Of a DNA stretch of 64,000 nt, positions 17,319 to 26,481 are shown piece by piece (positions within the stretch are counted from its first letter, which is position 1; each line of letters starts with the position of its first letter). Location: NCBI RefSeq assembly GCF_000381525.1, contig NZ_KB906608.1:1-64000 (forward strand), given 5' to 3'. The notes below the pieces were generated by a model, which did no database searches, was not told the DNA's origin, and saw only the letters and a list, made by a program, of their open reading frames with translations. The DNA is from Peptostreptococcus anaerobius VPI 4330 = DSM 2949. Lineage in GTDB: Bacteria; Bacillota; Clostridia; Peptostreptococcales; Peptostreptococcaceae. Made by a program: the position numbers and the translations under genes.

Positions 17319-17448
17319 GTAAAAAAATATAACTTAAAGAAAATTTAAGAAAATACAGCGGTCCTTTTTTAGTTTTATTGTGTATAATATGTTAAGGAAC
17401 TAAGGTAATATGTGTTTGATTGTGAAGTGTGAGGAAAGGAGAAGGATG

Positions 17449-18606
17449 ATGAAAATATTAATTTTAACAGCCAAGTATGGTATGGGACACGTCTCTGCAG
17501 CCAATTCAATTAAAGAAGAAATAGAAAAATTCCATCCTGGAGCTCAGGTTGAGATTGTTGATTTTTATGAGTACTCTATGCCTTTCCTAGCTAAATATAT
17601 GTATAAGGCCTTCAAGGCTATAGTTAAATACACTCAGTCATTTTATATCAAGTTTTATGAACAAAATGACAGGGAAAAAACAACTACTGATATAATCACC
17701 AAAAAATTTGCTTGTATGACATCTCAAATTATAAGCGAAGAAAAACCAGATATGATTATATCTACTTTCCCTATAATATCTCAGGGAGTAGGCTACTACA
17801 AGGAAGTGTATGGAGGCGATATACATCTTGTTACCGTAATAACTGATGTTAGTAGTCACTACGAGTGGTTGAATCCTTACACTGATGCTTATTTGGTTGC
17901 AAGTCATCAATTAAAAGAAAAGATAGTTGAAAAGGGTATTGACGAAGATAAGGTCCATGTATTCGGTATCCCTGTGTCCAACAAGTTTAAGAAAATAAGG
18001 ATTAATAAGGCGCGTAAGCTATACTCCAAAAAATCTGACAAGTTGGCAGTATTGGGTGAGTACAAGAAAAAGAAAGAATTACTTATAATAGGTGGTGGAT
18101 TGGGTATTTTACCTGATGAAGACACTTTTTATGATAAATTAAACAGGATAGATAATTTACATACAACTTTGGTTGTGGGCAACAATGAAAACCTATATAA
18201 CTTGATAAATGGTAGGTATGAGAATATTGAAGTACTAGGATTTACTGATAGGGTACCTGAGCTTATGGAAAAGGCTGATTGTGTAATGACAAAGCCAGGC
18301 GGAATAACCGTTTTTGAAGCTATTTACTCTATGACACCTATTATATCATTTGATACAAAACTACCTAATGAACTCAAAAATCAGGACTTTATTGTAGACG
18401 AGGACTTTGGTATAGTCCTACATACAGGTGCTAGTGGATGTTTGGACATGGTAGAGAGGTTTGTCAATAATACAAAGAGACTAGATAGGATTAGAAATTC
18501 AATGTTCAATTATGTTAATGGTCTGGAGAGAAACTACTTCTATAAGGAGCTATACATAAATGGGGATTTTGGTGTCCAGCCTAATAAGAAAGTTAAAAAT
18601 ATGTAG
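17449..18606 (+). CDS. diacylglycerol glucosyltransferase-like (MGDG synthase family)
   Basis: GT28-family glycosyltransferase that adds a sugar to diacylglycerol, giving membrane glycolipids and the anchor of lipoteichoic acid (UgtP in Bacillus). The N-terminal MGDG-synthase domain shows the acceptor-side motif GMGHVSAA at residues 9-16; the C-terminal half has LLIIGGGLG and the sugar-nucleotide site MTKPGGITVFEA. Start at 17449 fits AAAGGAGAAGG; an in-frame frame runs back to 17410 without support. The TATAAT at 17383-17388 may belong to its promoter. Substrate is inferred from family. Confidence 0.85.
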   Translation: MKILILTAKYGMGHVSAANSIKEEIEKFHPGAQVEIVDFYEYSMPFLAKYMYKAFKAIVKYTQSFYIKFYEQNDREKTTTDIITKKFACMTSQIISEEKPDMIISTFPIISQGVGYYKEVYGGDIHLVTVITDVSSHYEWLNPYTDAYLVASHQLKEKIVEKGIDEDKVHVFGIPVSNKFKKIRINKARKLYSKKSDKLAVLGEYKKKKELLIIGGGLGILPDEDTFYDKLNRIDNLHTTLVVGNNENLYNLINGRYENIEVLGFTDRVPELMEKADCVMTKPGGITVFEAIYSMTPIISFDTKLPNELKNQDFIVDEDFGIVLHTGASGCLDMVERFVNNTKRLDRIRNSMFNYVNGLERNYFYKELYINGDFGVQPNKKVKNM

Positions 18607-18622
18607 AGTATATATAAAAGTT

Positions 18623-18652
18623 GCCTCTAAATTTTAGAGGCTTCTTTATTTA
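18623..18652 (+). terminator. terminator
   Basis: GCCTCTAAA (18623-18631) pairs with TTTAGAGGC (18633-18641), followed by TTCTTTATTTAT. Confidence 0.7.
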
Positions 18653-18732
18653 TATGGGGATATCTGCTAGAGTATATGTAGCGGGAGTATTTTATTTATT
18701 GGTTGGAAATTTTTAAAAGTTAGAGGTGAAAT

Positions 18733-19422
18733 ATGATTGTTTTAAAGATATTATTGGGACTGTTGGCGGTATTTTTTGTACATTCAATTGTCCCGACCTA
18801 TTACAACAAGCTATTTAATAAAAGGGTTGTAAAGGAAGTAGACGGTGATAAGAATATAATGCTTACCTTTGATGATGGACCTGATAGAAGGTATATATAT
18901 GACTTGATGGATCTCTTGGATAGGCATGATGTCAAGGCTATATTTTTTATGGTAGGAGAAAATGCAGAAAAAAACAAGGACATTGTCAAGGAATTAGTAG
19001 ATAGAGGACATAGGGTAGGTATGCATTCATGGCAACATAAAAACGCCATGCTTTATTCCTACTTTTATACCAAAAAAGATTTTGAAAACTCAATAAGGAT
19101 AATGAAGGAATTAAACTTAAATACAAGACTATATAGGCCACCGTGGGGGCATGTAAATATATTTTCCAATTATTTTGCTAATAAATACGGCATGAGACTA
19201 ATATATTGGAATGTTATGGCAGAGGATTGGAAGGCGTCTAGTAGTCCTAAAATGATACATAGAAAGCTCTTAGATAGGGTGAAAAGTCATAGTATAATAT
19301 GCCTTCATGATGCCGGTGAAAATTCTGGCGGGGCCCCTGGTGCTCCTATCAATATGATGGGTGGACTGGACTTGGCAATTAGAGATTTGAAGGACTTGGG
19401 CTACAAGTTTAAGATAGATTAA
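18733..19422 (+). CDS. polysaccharide deacetylase
   Basis: CE4-family (NodB-type) deacetylase that removes N-acetyl groups from a cell-wall or capsule glycan. An N-terminal membrane helix (residues 3-20) holds it on the outer face. Motifs in order: TFDDGPD (catalytic Asp and metal Asp), HSWQH (two metal His), RPPWG and CLHDAG. At 229 residues it is the catalytic domain with little else. It sits 11 bases before the flippase-like gene, suggesting joint envelope work. Confidence 0.9.
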   Translation: MIVLKILLGLLAVFFVHSIVPTYYNKLFNKRVVKEVDGDKNIMLTFDDGPDRRYIYDLMDLLDRHDVKAIFFMVGENAEKNKDIVKELVDRGHRVGMHSWQHKNAMLYSYFYTKKDFENSIRIMKELNLNTRLYRPPWGHVNIFSNYFANKYGMRLIYWNVMAEDWKASSSPKMIHRKLLDRVKSHSIICLHDAGENSGGAPGAPINMMGGLDLAIRDLKDLGYKFKID

Positions 19423-19433
19423 TAGGAGAGTGT

Positions 19434-20468
19434 ATGGAAGGTTTACAGGACAAGAAAAAACAATTTATGGGGATTGGCTTTATAGTCGTGCTTATGTGTG
19501 TGACAATAGGATATATACTCAAGGGTGAGTCTCCCCAGAAAGTAATAAACACAATTTTGAGTATCAAACCAGTATATATAATAGGGACAATAGCTTTGAT
19601 GGTTTTCTATATACTATGTGAGGGTTTAAATATATGGATAACTCTAAAGGCTCTGAAGATTAAGACAAAGATGATAGACTGCTTTGGCTATGGTTTTGTC
19701 GGATTTTATTTTTCTGGTATTACTCCGTCAGCATCAGGTGGACAGCCAGCCCAAGTATATTTTATGAATAGGGGCAAGATACCAGTTTCTATATCTTCAC
19801 TTAGTTTGATGATTCTTCTATTCGCCCATCAGTTGGTAATAGTAGTATTTGGTATAATAGGTCTTTTTTCAAAGATGGATTATGCGGTTACCTTTAAAAG
19901 CGGCATGAACTTGCTACTCTTATATGGTTTTTTATCCAATACATTTATATTGTTGGGTATACTGATGCTTGTAATAGCTCCAAAGACAGTATTCAAAATT
20001 GTAAACTTCTTTGGTAGGTTGTTATACAAGGTAAAAATCATAAAGAACAAGGAAAAAATAAGAAAAAAAATTGCTAGGTCGCTTGAAGAATATGAAGATG
20101 GTGCCATATATATGAGGGAAAATCCAAGGGTAATAGTCTATGTTGTCTTGGTGAGTCTCTTACAGGTATTTGCATTTTTCGCAATACCCTATGTAATATA
20201 TAAGGGGATGGGGCTTAATGGGTACAATCTAGGAGACTTGGTATTTGCCCAAGCGGTTCTTAATATAGCTGTTTCTTCACTGCCACTACCAGGTGCTGTA
20301 GGAGCGAGTGAATCAATATTTGTAAATATGTTTAAGACATTTTTTGGATCCAAGCTAGTGATACCTGGAATGTTGCTTACGAGAATAGCTAATTTTTATT
20401 TTGCACTGATATTAAGTGGTTTGATATCTGTTATAATATATATTAAGAGTATAAAGAATAGTGTTTAA
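19434..20468 (+). CDS. flippase-like membrane protein (LPG synthase TM family)
   Basis: Integral membrane protein of 344 residues with about eight helices, of the UPF0104/YbhN group that matches the membrane part of lysylphosphatidylglycerol synthase (MprF). Family marks are SGITPSASGGQPAQVYFM near residues 98-115 and SSLPLPGAVGASESIF near the end. There is no lysyl-transferase domain, so it probably moves a lipid across the membrane and does not modify it. Context with a glycolipid synthase and a deacetylase supports an envelope lipid role; the cargo is unknown. Confidence 0.85.
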   Translation: MEGLQDKKKQFMGIGFIVVLMCVTIGYILKGESPQKVINTILSIKPVYIIGTIALMVFYILCEGLNIWITLKALKIKTKMIDCFGYGFVGFYFSGITPSASGGQPAQVYFMNRGKIPVSISSLSLMILLFAHQLVIVVFGIIGLFSKMDYAVTFKSGMNLLLLYGFLSNTFILLGILMLVIAPKTVFKIVNFFGRLLYKVKIIKNKEKIRKKIARSLEEYEDGAIYMRENPRVIVYVVLVSLLQVFAFFAIPYVIYKGMGLNGYNLGDLVFAQAVLNIAVSSLPLPGAVGASESIFVNMFKTFFGSKLVIPGMLLTRIANFYFALILSGLISVIIYIKSIKNSV

Positions 20469-20630
20469 TATATTTATATAGATTAGTTTTATATTGAGTT
20501 TACGAAAATTTTTGCAAGCTAGCCTTTTATTTTTGCTTAGCCGATAAGTTATTAAAAAATAAATATCTGATTATAAATAAATACGGCTCTTCGCAAAATA
20601 GCGTTGGTCACAATTAAATCATTACTTATG

Positions 20631-20672
20631 CGACAGCATCATATTAAATTTTTGTGATGCTGTCGATTTTTA
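20631..20672 (+). terminator. strong terminator
   Basis: An 11-bp perfect stem, CGACAGCATCA (20631-20641) and TGATGCTGTCG (20655-20665), followed by ATTTTTAT. Confidence 0.8.
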
Positions 20673-20800
20673 TCTTCTCTCTTAATAATAACCTATTTCT
20701 TATATTTTTGTACTTCTAACTCCGAAGAAAATTTTAGTATACGTCTTGCGGTGAAGAAAATGAATCATACTCTATAGCTAAAAATAGTTAAAAAATATCT

Positions 20801-20848
20801 AATAATATTGAATATTATTTGTACTAGACTTGATATACTTATAGTATA
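20801..20848. promoter_or_regulatory. two palindromes, possible operators
   Basis: AATAATATT-G-AATATTATT (20801-20819) is a perfect 19-bp inverted repeat; TATACT-TAT-AGTATA (20834-20848) is a perfect 15-bp one. Both lie about 90-130 bases before the Shr-like gene at 20935, where a repressor would be expected. No clear -35/-10 pair was seen. Confidence 0.4.
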
Positions 20849-20934
20849 CAATGCTAAATAATAATTAAAATCAGAATGGTTATGATATTTATTCTATTTA
20901 ATGATATAGAATAATAATTTTTATGGAGGTATTT

Positions 20935-23900
20935 ATGACTTATAAAAAAAGATGTAGAAACAAGAGCAGTAAAGTGGCATCTTTGACTCTATCTATGATA
21001 ATGTTAGGTTCTGCAAGTTCTCCAGCTATTAAAATTTTGGGGGAAGAATATGGAAGGATACATGCTGAAGAAAGTATCAAAGATGATTCTTCGACAAATT
21101 TAAAGATAGGATATAGTGATGAAAAAGGAGAAGTAGAAAAGGGGGGTACTAAATCTGATTTTGTAGATGATGAGTCTGCCTATAAGAAAAAAATGACTGT
21201 TTTTTCTGATAAGGCTAGGGACAGATCATATGCAACATACGTTTTTGGTATGAAACCAGTGATTGTCAATAAAGAGGACAATAAAAATGAGGATGAAAAT
21301 GGTGTAGGAATTGAATTATATTCGGTAGATATGGATCGAAGTGAGAGGGATTATAAAAATAAGGTATTTACAAGAATTGATAAGATAATTGTTGATGGTC
21401 AGGTTATTGATTACAAGGGCAGTAAAATAGATATAAATGAGGATGTGGATGGATATGGATATTATGAATTAGATGCTAGATTCGAATTGAGAAAAAATAC
21501 ATACTCAGAGGGACAGAATAATGTTCTAAGAACCCTTACTATAAAAGATAATTCGCTTTATTATGCCTATAAGGCAGTAGAAGAAAAAAAAGGTAATCAT
21601 AAATTTGCCATCGTATTTGCGGATGGGTCAGTTCTAAGGTATATGACAGGTGATAAAAAGCCTGATAATATTACTCTAGCTGATTATTATAAAAACGCTG
21701 TAAAATCAGTTGTTGGAAATGGATCTTCAATTGAAGTTAACTTGCTTGGTTTTGATGAAAAGGGCGATGAAGCTGAACAAGTTCACAAGGCCCTTGTCTA
21801 TGATTTTGTACCCCACATAAATGGAATATCTATAAATGGTCATAGTCTAGATATGGATATATTTGTCATGAATGCCGGTGGTAAAGACTTGATGAGCATT
21901 CCAGATTCTGATGATAAGGAAGTAGTTGAGAATTGGAATTTTGAAGTTGGGAAAAAGAATACGGTAGTATTTAGCCTAGATGACGGTTCTGAGATTACCT
22001 GGACTGGTGAAGTGGGTGAAAAGATTGAGCCTAGCATACCAAATGATGACGCGAAAGAATTAGAGGGGCTAGAAACAATAGATGTTGGAGACATTGAATC
22101 AGCACCAGATGGACAATATACAATTGGATTTGAGGCTAGGTATGCTGATGGTAGAAAAGGTACGTCTATGCTTCAGGGATTCTTCGACAGGAATATTATG
22201 ATAGAAAAGAAGGGCGGCAAGTTAAAGGCAAAATTTTTAAACTTATTTTTTGCGAATGGTCTGCTTGATTTTAGAATTAAAAATACAGATGGTACTTGGC
22301 CGGAAATGTCTAAAAAGGATCCAATTGGCAATAGTGGTGAACAGGCATACTTTACAATGGACATAAAAGATCTTAAGGAAGTTCATGAGGGGGCCGTTTT
22401 AGTAAGTTATATGGGTGGTAAATTAGACGACCTGGGTAAGATGGATGAAAAATATACAAAGGTAAAGATTATATTTAAGAAAGAAGCCCACAAGGGTTGG
22501 AAGAATTTCCATGAAGTGTACGATTTGGAAAATAAAAAAGCCATGTCTAAGGATATACTTAGACAGAGATTGATAAGGTCTGGGCTTGATACAAATTCTG
22601 ATGGGAAAATTTCGAGTGAAGAATTGACTAATGCACCGGCAACAGTTGACCTTACTTGGAAGGGTGGTGTTTTAGAACCTCAGTTTAACAAGATATATGA
22701 TATAGATATACTGAAAGATTTGGGAGCAAATGTTAAGGTTATCAGGCTTAATTCTAATGGTTTGACTTCTTTACCTAAAGGTATATTTGATAAGGCAGTA
22801 AACTTGGAAGAAGTATGGTTGAATGGAAATAAAATTTCTAATATACCTAAAGACATTTTCAAGAATAACACTAAACTAAAGAAGGTTAGCTTAGCATCTA
22901 ACCCTGTGACAATGCTAGATGAAGGCTTATTTGCCAATAATCATGACCTAGAACTTATAGATTTAGAAAATACTATGATTAGTGAAGTTAAACCCAATAC
23001 ATTTAAAAATCTTAAAAAGCTGACTGACCTAAAATTAGGAACAAATAACCTATCAATATTGGATGATAATATATTTAGTGACAACAAGGCCCTTGTAAAT
23101 TTGGAGATAAACAATAATGCACTTACGTCAATACCAAGTTCTTTAAGAGGTGCTAGCAGACTTGAAAAATTGATATTATCACAAAATAGACTAACAAGTT
23201 TACCGGAATTTTTGAGTGGGTTTGATTCCCTGAAGAATGTAGATTTAAGTTTTAATAAAGTTAGTAATGTCAGCAAATCAATATGGGATAGTTTTGCTAA
23301 AAAAGAAGGACTTAGGATAGATTTGACCCATAATGACTTGACTAGTCTACCAGATATATCAGAGCCTAAGTATGAATCACTAAATGTTGCGTATAATCTT
23401 CTACCGTCAGAAATATCTACAAAGTATGAAAATCTGAAAGTGAATAAGAGTGTAAAAAATGGATATTATGCACAGAGGACGCCAGTTAAATATAAGCTTG
23501 AGGCTAAAAATGGTAAAATAACATTCAACCAGACTAGCGAATTGGGTATAGTAGACTTATACAACTGGGAAAACTATGTTGTGTATAAAAATGAAGACCT
23601 ATTTACAGAAGCAAAGTACAAGGAAAGAAGAGAAAGTGATATAGGTCAGACCCTAAAAAATCAAGGGACAGATTTTAAGGTTGTCACTAGGATAGAAGAG
23701 GTAAAGGGAGATATAACTAAGACTGTATACGAAAAGGAATCTATCAACAAGGTTGATGAAAAAACAGATACAGGAAGCGATAAGAGGATGAAAAACAATG
23801 GCAAGTATAGGTTGACTAAGCAGTTCTTTATCATGATAAACGGAGAATGGATTAAGATGGTAGAGTTGACTAAAGACACAATTGCCATTGTGGATGCTAA

Positions 23901-26088
23901 CTTCAAACCAGAAGGAAAGGAATCAGAAAACTCACAGAATAGTAACAAGGAATTAAAGTATACACTTCCTGTAAGATTGGTAAAATTCAGAGAAGAATCT
24001 AGTCCATCAATGGGCGCCAATGCCATGAACGATACTATAGAAGTAGTAGAGACTAGAGATGGTATAAAGATGACTCTTGGATTCCATGCCATGGATTTAG
24101 AATTGGCAGGTAAGCAGAGAAGGGGTCACTTGTACAAGATGGCAGTCTACGATAGTGTAGATGATGCGGCAGGAAAAGACTACGAAATAGTAGATACTCT
24201 GGAAGAGTATGTTGATTCAGGAAGAAAATTCCCAGGTAAAGTGACTTTTACTAGATACAAAAGAGGCGAAAAAAAAATCGGTATCAGAGTATGGGTGGAC
24301 GCGATGGATGATATTGCTAGAGAAACTGGAAATACAGGTGACGCATCTCAGCCTGCCGTTTTAATCGTTGATTGGTCAAAGGCACCAAAAGAATCTGTAG
24401 TAGATAAGGATGCTAAGGAAAAATCAGAAAGAAGAAAAGATTCATCAGAAGACCTTCTAGCATCAAAAACTCTTTTGAACAACAGTTTATCTATAGCCAA
24501 TAAGCTGATGGATGCGGGTGTTATAGAGGGTAGAAGTAAGGACTTACTTGAAAAGGCTATACAAAAGGCCAATGAAGCATTAAAGTCAAATAATAGGATG
24601 AGTATAGCCACTGCTAATGAAATAATCCTGTTTGCTATAGATAACATCAAAAAGGAATCAGGCTTACCAGGTGGTGTAGATAATTCAAAAGTATTGGATA
24701 TTAAACAATTAGACCAAGATATGGCAAAGGAGATAGGCAAGGGGGCTAAGTTATATTCAGTACCGGTTAAGTTATGGCATGCCTACGACAATAAGGCGTC
24801 TATGGGGGATGGTTCCTTGATAAAGAAGGCTGTCGTAAGCGAGAAGGATGGAAAATATACATATTATGTAGATTTCAAGGGAATGGAATTTATGGGAATG
24901 CATGGTCACCTGTGGGGACTAGGCATATATGAATCAGGTCCGAATTCTAGTGTTGTACCAGCCAAGGTAGAAAAAGAAGTTGAAGACAAGGATCTAAATG
25001 GAAGCATGAGGAAGTTCCCATCTAGATATTCATTTGTAAAATCTACCAAGGAAAATGAAGTGTATGCAGAAGTAAACGTAGATGCTATGGACTCTATGTC
25101 CAGCAATGCAAAATCATATGATGCTATTGTAAAGGGCAGTGGTAAGCAAAAAGCTAAGTTTATGTTCGATTGGTCAAATGCCAAGGAATTTAAAGAGGGA
25201 GTACAGGGGGCGTCTAGTCCTAGGCTGGCAGGAACAGACAGGTACGAAACTTCTACAAAAATTTCTCAGAAATACTTTGATAGGGCTGACACAGTTGTTC
25301 TAGCTAGTGGATTTAAGAATGCGGACGCTCTAGTATCAGCATCACTTGCTAGTGTAAATCAGGGACCGATTTTATTGACAAGGGACTCCTCTGTTCCAGC
25401 TAGTACCAAGGCTGAAATAACTAGATTAGGAGCAAAGAGGGTGATTTTAGCAGGTGGAACTAGTTCAATAGGATATAAAGTCGAAGAAGAATTGAAATCG
25501 ATGGGTCTAAGTATTGAGAGAAAAGCAGGTGCAAACAGGTATGCAACAGCTGCTAGTATTGGACAACTTGTAAAGGATAAATCAGGTTCAAATAAGGTAA
25601 TACTAATAAATGGAGAGAAGGATGCAGATGCCTTAACAGTATCATCTTTAGCTACTGAGGCTGGAATTCCAGTCCTAATGACCAGGTCAGGAGTGCTAGA
25701 TGCAAATGCTAGAGCGAAGATAAACCAGTGGAAACCGGATGAAGTAATTGTAGTTGGTGGAAGAGGTTCTATTTCAGATAGAGTTCTAAATCAAATAAAT
25801 GCAAAATCTAAGATAAGGGTAGCCGGTGCGAATAGGTTTGAAACATCACTTGTCATAGCCAATAAGGTATATCCTAATGCTGAAACTATATTTATAGCCA
25901 ATGGAAGGAATTCCGTAGATGCACTATCTGCGGGAGCTGTTACAGGAATAGCTAAAGCACCAATAGTACTAGTGGAAAAAGATAATGTCAATTCAAGTGT
26001 AATTGGCAAGTTGAAGTCTACTAAGGGTTTGATTATACTTGGTGGAGAAAGTACTGTTAGTTCAAAAGCTATAGATAGTATAAAATAG
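20935..26088 (+). CDS. Shr-like giant heme receptor: NEAT, LRR and CWB2 domains
   Basis: Secreted surface protein of 1717 residues. Order (DNA positions): signal peptide; N-terminal beta-rich modules built around a repeated I-x-V-[DN]-G motif (21340-22040), recalling the heme-interacting modules of streptococcal Shr; NEAT 1 (22102-22490, GTSMLQGFF); EF-hand-like loop DTNSDGKISSEE (near 22587); about eight leucine-rich repeats (22731-23360); NEAT 2 (23953-24385, SPSMGANAM); a short FIVAR-like helical stretch; NEAT 3 (24749-25180, KASMGDGSL); three CWB2 modules to the end (LAGTDRYETS first). CWB2 modules bind wall polymers without covalent linkage and there is no LPXTG. NEAT and LRR together also occur in Bacillus IlsA. 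The ATG at 20935 fits GGAGG; an ATG at 20923 touches it. Paralogue of the gene at 35453. Confidence 0.9.
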   Translation: MTYKKRCRNKSSKVASLTLSMIMLGSASSPAIKILGEEYGRIHAEESIKDDSSTNLKIGYSDEKGEVEKGGTKSDFVDDESAYKKKMTVFSDKARDRSYATYVFGMKPVIVNKEDNKNEDENGVGIELYSVDMDRSERDYKNKVFTRIDKIIVDGQVIDYKGSKIDINEDVDGYGYYELDARFELRKNTYSEGQNNVLRTLTIKDNSLYYAYKAVEEKKGNHKFAIVFADGSVLRYMTGDKKPDNITLADYYKNAVKSVVGNGSSIEVNLLGFDEKGDEAEQVHKALVYDFVPHINGISINGHSLDMDIFVMNAGGKDLMSIPDSDDKEVVENWNFEVGKKNTVVFSLDDGSEITWTGEVGEKIEPSIPNDDAKELEGLETIDVGDIESAPDGQYTIGFEARYADGRKGTSMLQGFFDRNIMIEKKGGKLKAKFLNLFFANGLLDFRIKNTDGTWPEMSKKDPIGNSGEQAYFTMDIKDLKEVHEGAVLVSYMGGKLDDLGKMDEKYTKVKIIFKKEAHKGWKNFHEVYDLENKKAMSKDILRQRLIRSGLDTNSDGKISSEELTNAPATVDLTWKGGVLEPQFNKIYDIDILKDLGANVKVIRLNSNGLTSLPKGIFDKAVNLEEVWLNGNKISNIPKDIFKNNTKLKKVSLASNPVTMLDEGLFANNHDLELIDLENTMISEVKPNTFKNLKKLTDLKLGTNNLSILDDNIFSDNKALVNLEINNNALTSIPSSLRGASRLEKLILSQNRLTSLPEFLSGFDSLKNVDLSFNKVSNVSKSIWDSFAKKEGLRIDLTHNDLTSLPDISEPKYESLNVAYNLLPSEISTKYENLKVNKSVKNGYYAQRTPVKYKLEAKNGKITFNQTSELGIVDLYNWENYVVYKNEDLFTEAKYKERRESDIGQTLKNQGTDFKVVTRIEEVKGDITKTVYEKESINKVDEKTDTGSDKRMKNNGKYRLTKQFFIMINGEWIKMVELTKDTIAIVDANFKPEGKESENSQNSNKELKYTLPVRLVKFREESSPSMGANAMNDTIEVVETRDGIKMTLGFHAMDLELAGKQRRGHLYKMAVYDSVDDAAGKDYEIVDTLEEYVDSGRKFPGKVTFTRYKRGEKKIGIRVWVDAMDDIARETGNTGDASQPAVLIVDWSKAPKESVVDKDAKEKSERRKDSSEDLLASKTLLNNSLSIANKLMDAGVIEGRSKDLLEKAIQKANEALKSNNRMSIATANEIILFAIDNIKKESGLPGGVDNSKVLDIKQLDQDMAKEIGKGAKLYSVPVKLWHAYDNKASMGDGSLIKKAVVSEKDGKYTYYVDFKGMEFMGMHGHLWGLGIYESGPNSSVVPAKVEKEVEDKDLNGSMRKFPSRYSFVKSTKENEVYAEVNVDAMDSMSSNAKSYDAIVKGSGKQKAKFMFDWSNAKEFKEGVQGASSPRLAGTDRYETSTKISQKYFDRADTVVLASGFKNADALVSASLASVNQGPILLTRDSSVPASTKAEITRLGAKRVILAGGTSSIGYKVEEELKSMGLSIERKAGANRYATAASIGQLVKDKSGSNKVILINGEKDADALTVSSLATEAGIPVLMTRSGVLDANARAKINQWKPDEVIVVGGRGSISDRVLNQINAKSKIRVAGANRFETSLVIANKVYPNAETIFIANGRNSVDALSAGAVTGIAKAPIVLVEKDNVNSSVIGKLKSTKGLIILGGESTVSSKAIDSIK

Positions 26089-26121
26089 CCAATAAACAAT
26101 ATTATAAATTATAAAAAATAA

Positions 26122-26160
26122 GGCAAGAGATAGCTTCCCCTTCTCTTGTCTTATTTTTAT
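26122..26160 (+). terminator. terminator of the first Shr-like gene
   Basis: GGCAAGAGA (26122-26130) pairs with TCTCTTGTC (26142-26150), then TTATTTTTAT. The same stem sequence recurs at 41034 after the second Shr-like gene. Confidence 0.8.
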
Positions 26161-26258
26161 ATCAGTAGTGGTCATAGAATACTTTCCTATAAATAGATTA
26201 GTATTATGAAAATTTATTTTGAATAGTTAAATCAATACTCAAAAATAATTAATATAAT
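26154..26258 (+). repeat. 105-bp intergenic repeat, copy 1
   Basis: Matches 35200-35305 at all but one substitution and one extra A. It starts in the terminator T-run of the gene before it and ends just before the region where the promoter and Fur-like site should lie. It contains a weak inverted repeat (CATAGAATAC with GTATTATG). Confidence 0.9.
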
Positions 26259-26423
26259 GCTATTGTAAGCGTAGAATAGCGAGGTATATTAAGATAGTGT
26301 AAAATAAGTATGGAGTTTTTGAAATAAAAAAATAGAGATTACAACCTCTTGTATTAAAATATATTTGACCAAAAAATAAAAAAAGTAGAAGCAATTTATA
26401 GAAATTTATGATATAATGGAATT

Positions 26424-26442
26424 AAAATTGATTATCATTAGT
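26424..26442. promoter_or_regulatory. Fur-like site before the secreted NEAT gene
   Basis: The core ATTGATTATCATTAGT (26427-26442) read on the other strand is ACTAATGATAATCAAT, nearly the site at 35306-35321. It shares the ATGATAATCA centre of the Fur box and sits just after TATAAT (26412-26417). Confidence 0.45.
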
Positions 26443-26481
26443 AAAAAGCAGTCTATTTTTAGTTGAAAGAGGTGATATAAA

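Larger units (their letters stand above)
20469..20934. other. 466-bp intergenic region before the first Shr-like gene
   Basis: Contains a terminator (20631-20672) and, upstream of the giant gene, two palindromes (20801-20819 and 20834-20848). No convincing ORF and no RNA gene were recognised. The stretch 20673-20800 shows nothing that I can name. Confidence 0.6.
26089..26481. other. 393-bp intergenic region before the secreted NEAT gene
   Basis: Holds a terminator (26122-26160), the first copy of a 105-bp repeat (26154-26258), a TATAAT at 26412-26417 and a Fur-like site (26424-26442). I see nothing in 26260-26405. Confidence 0.6.
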
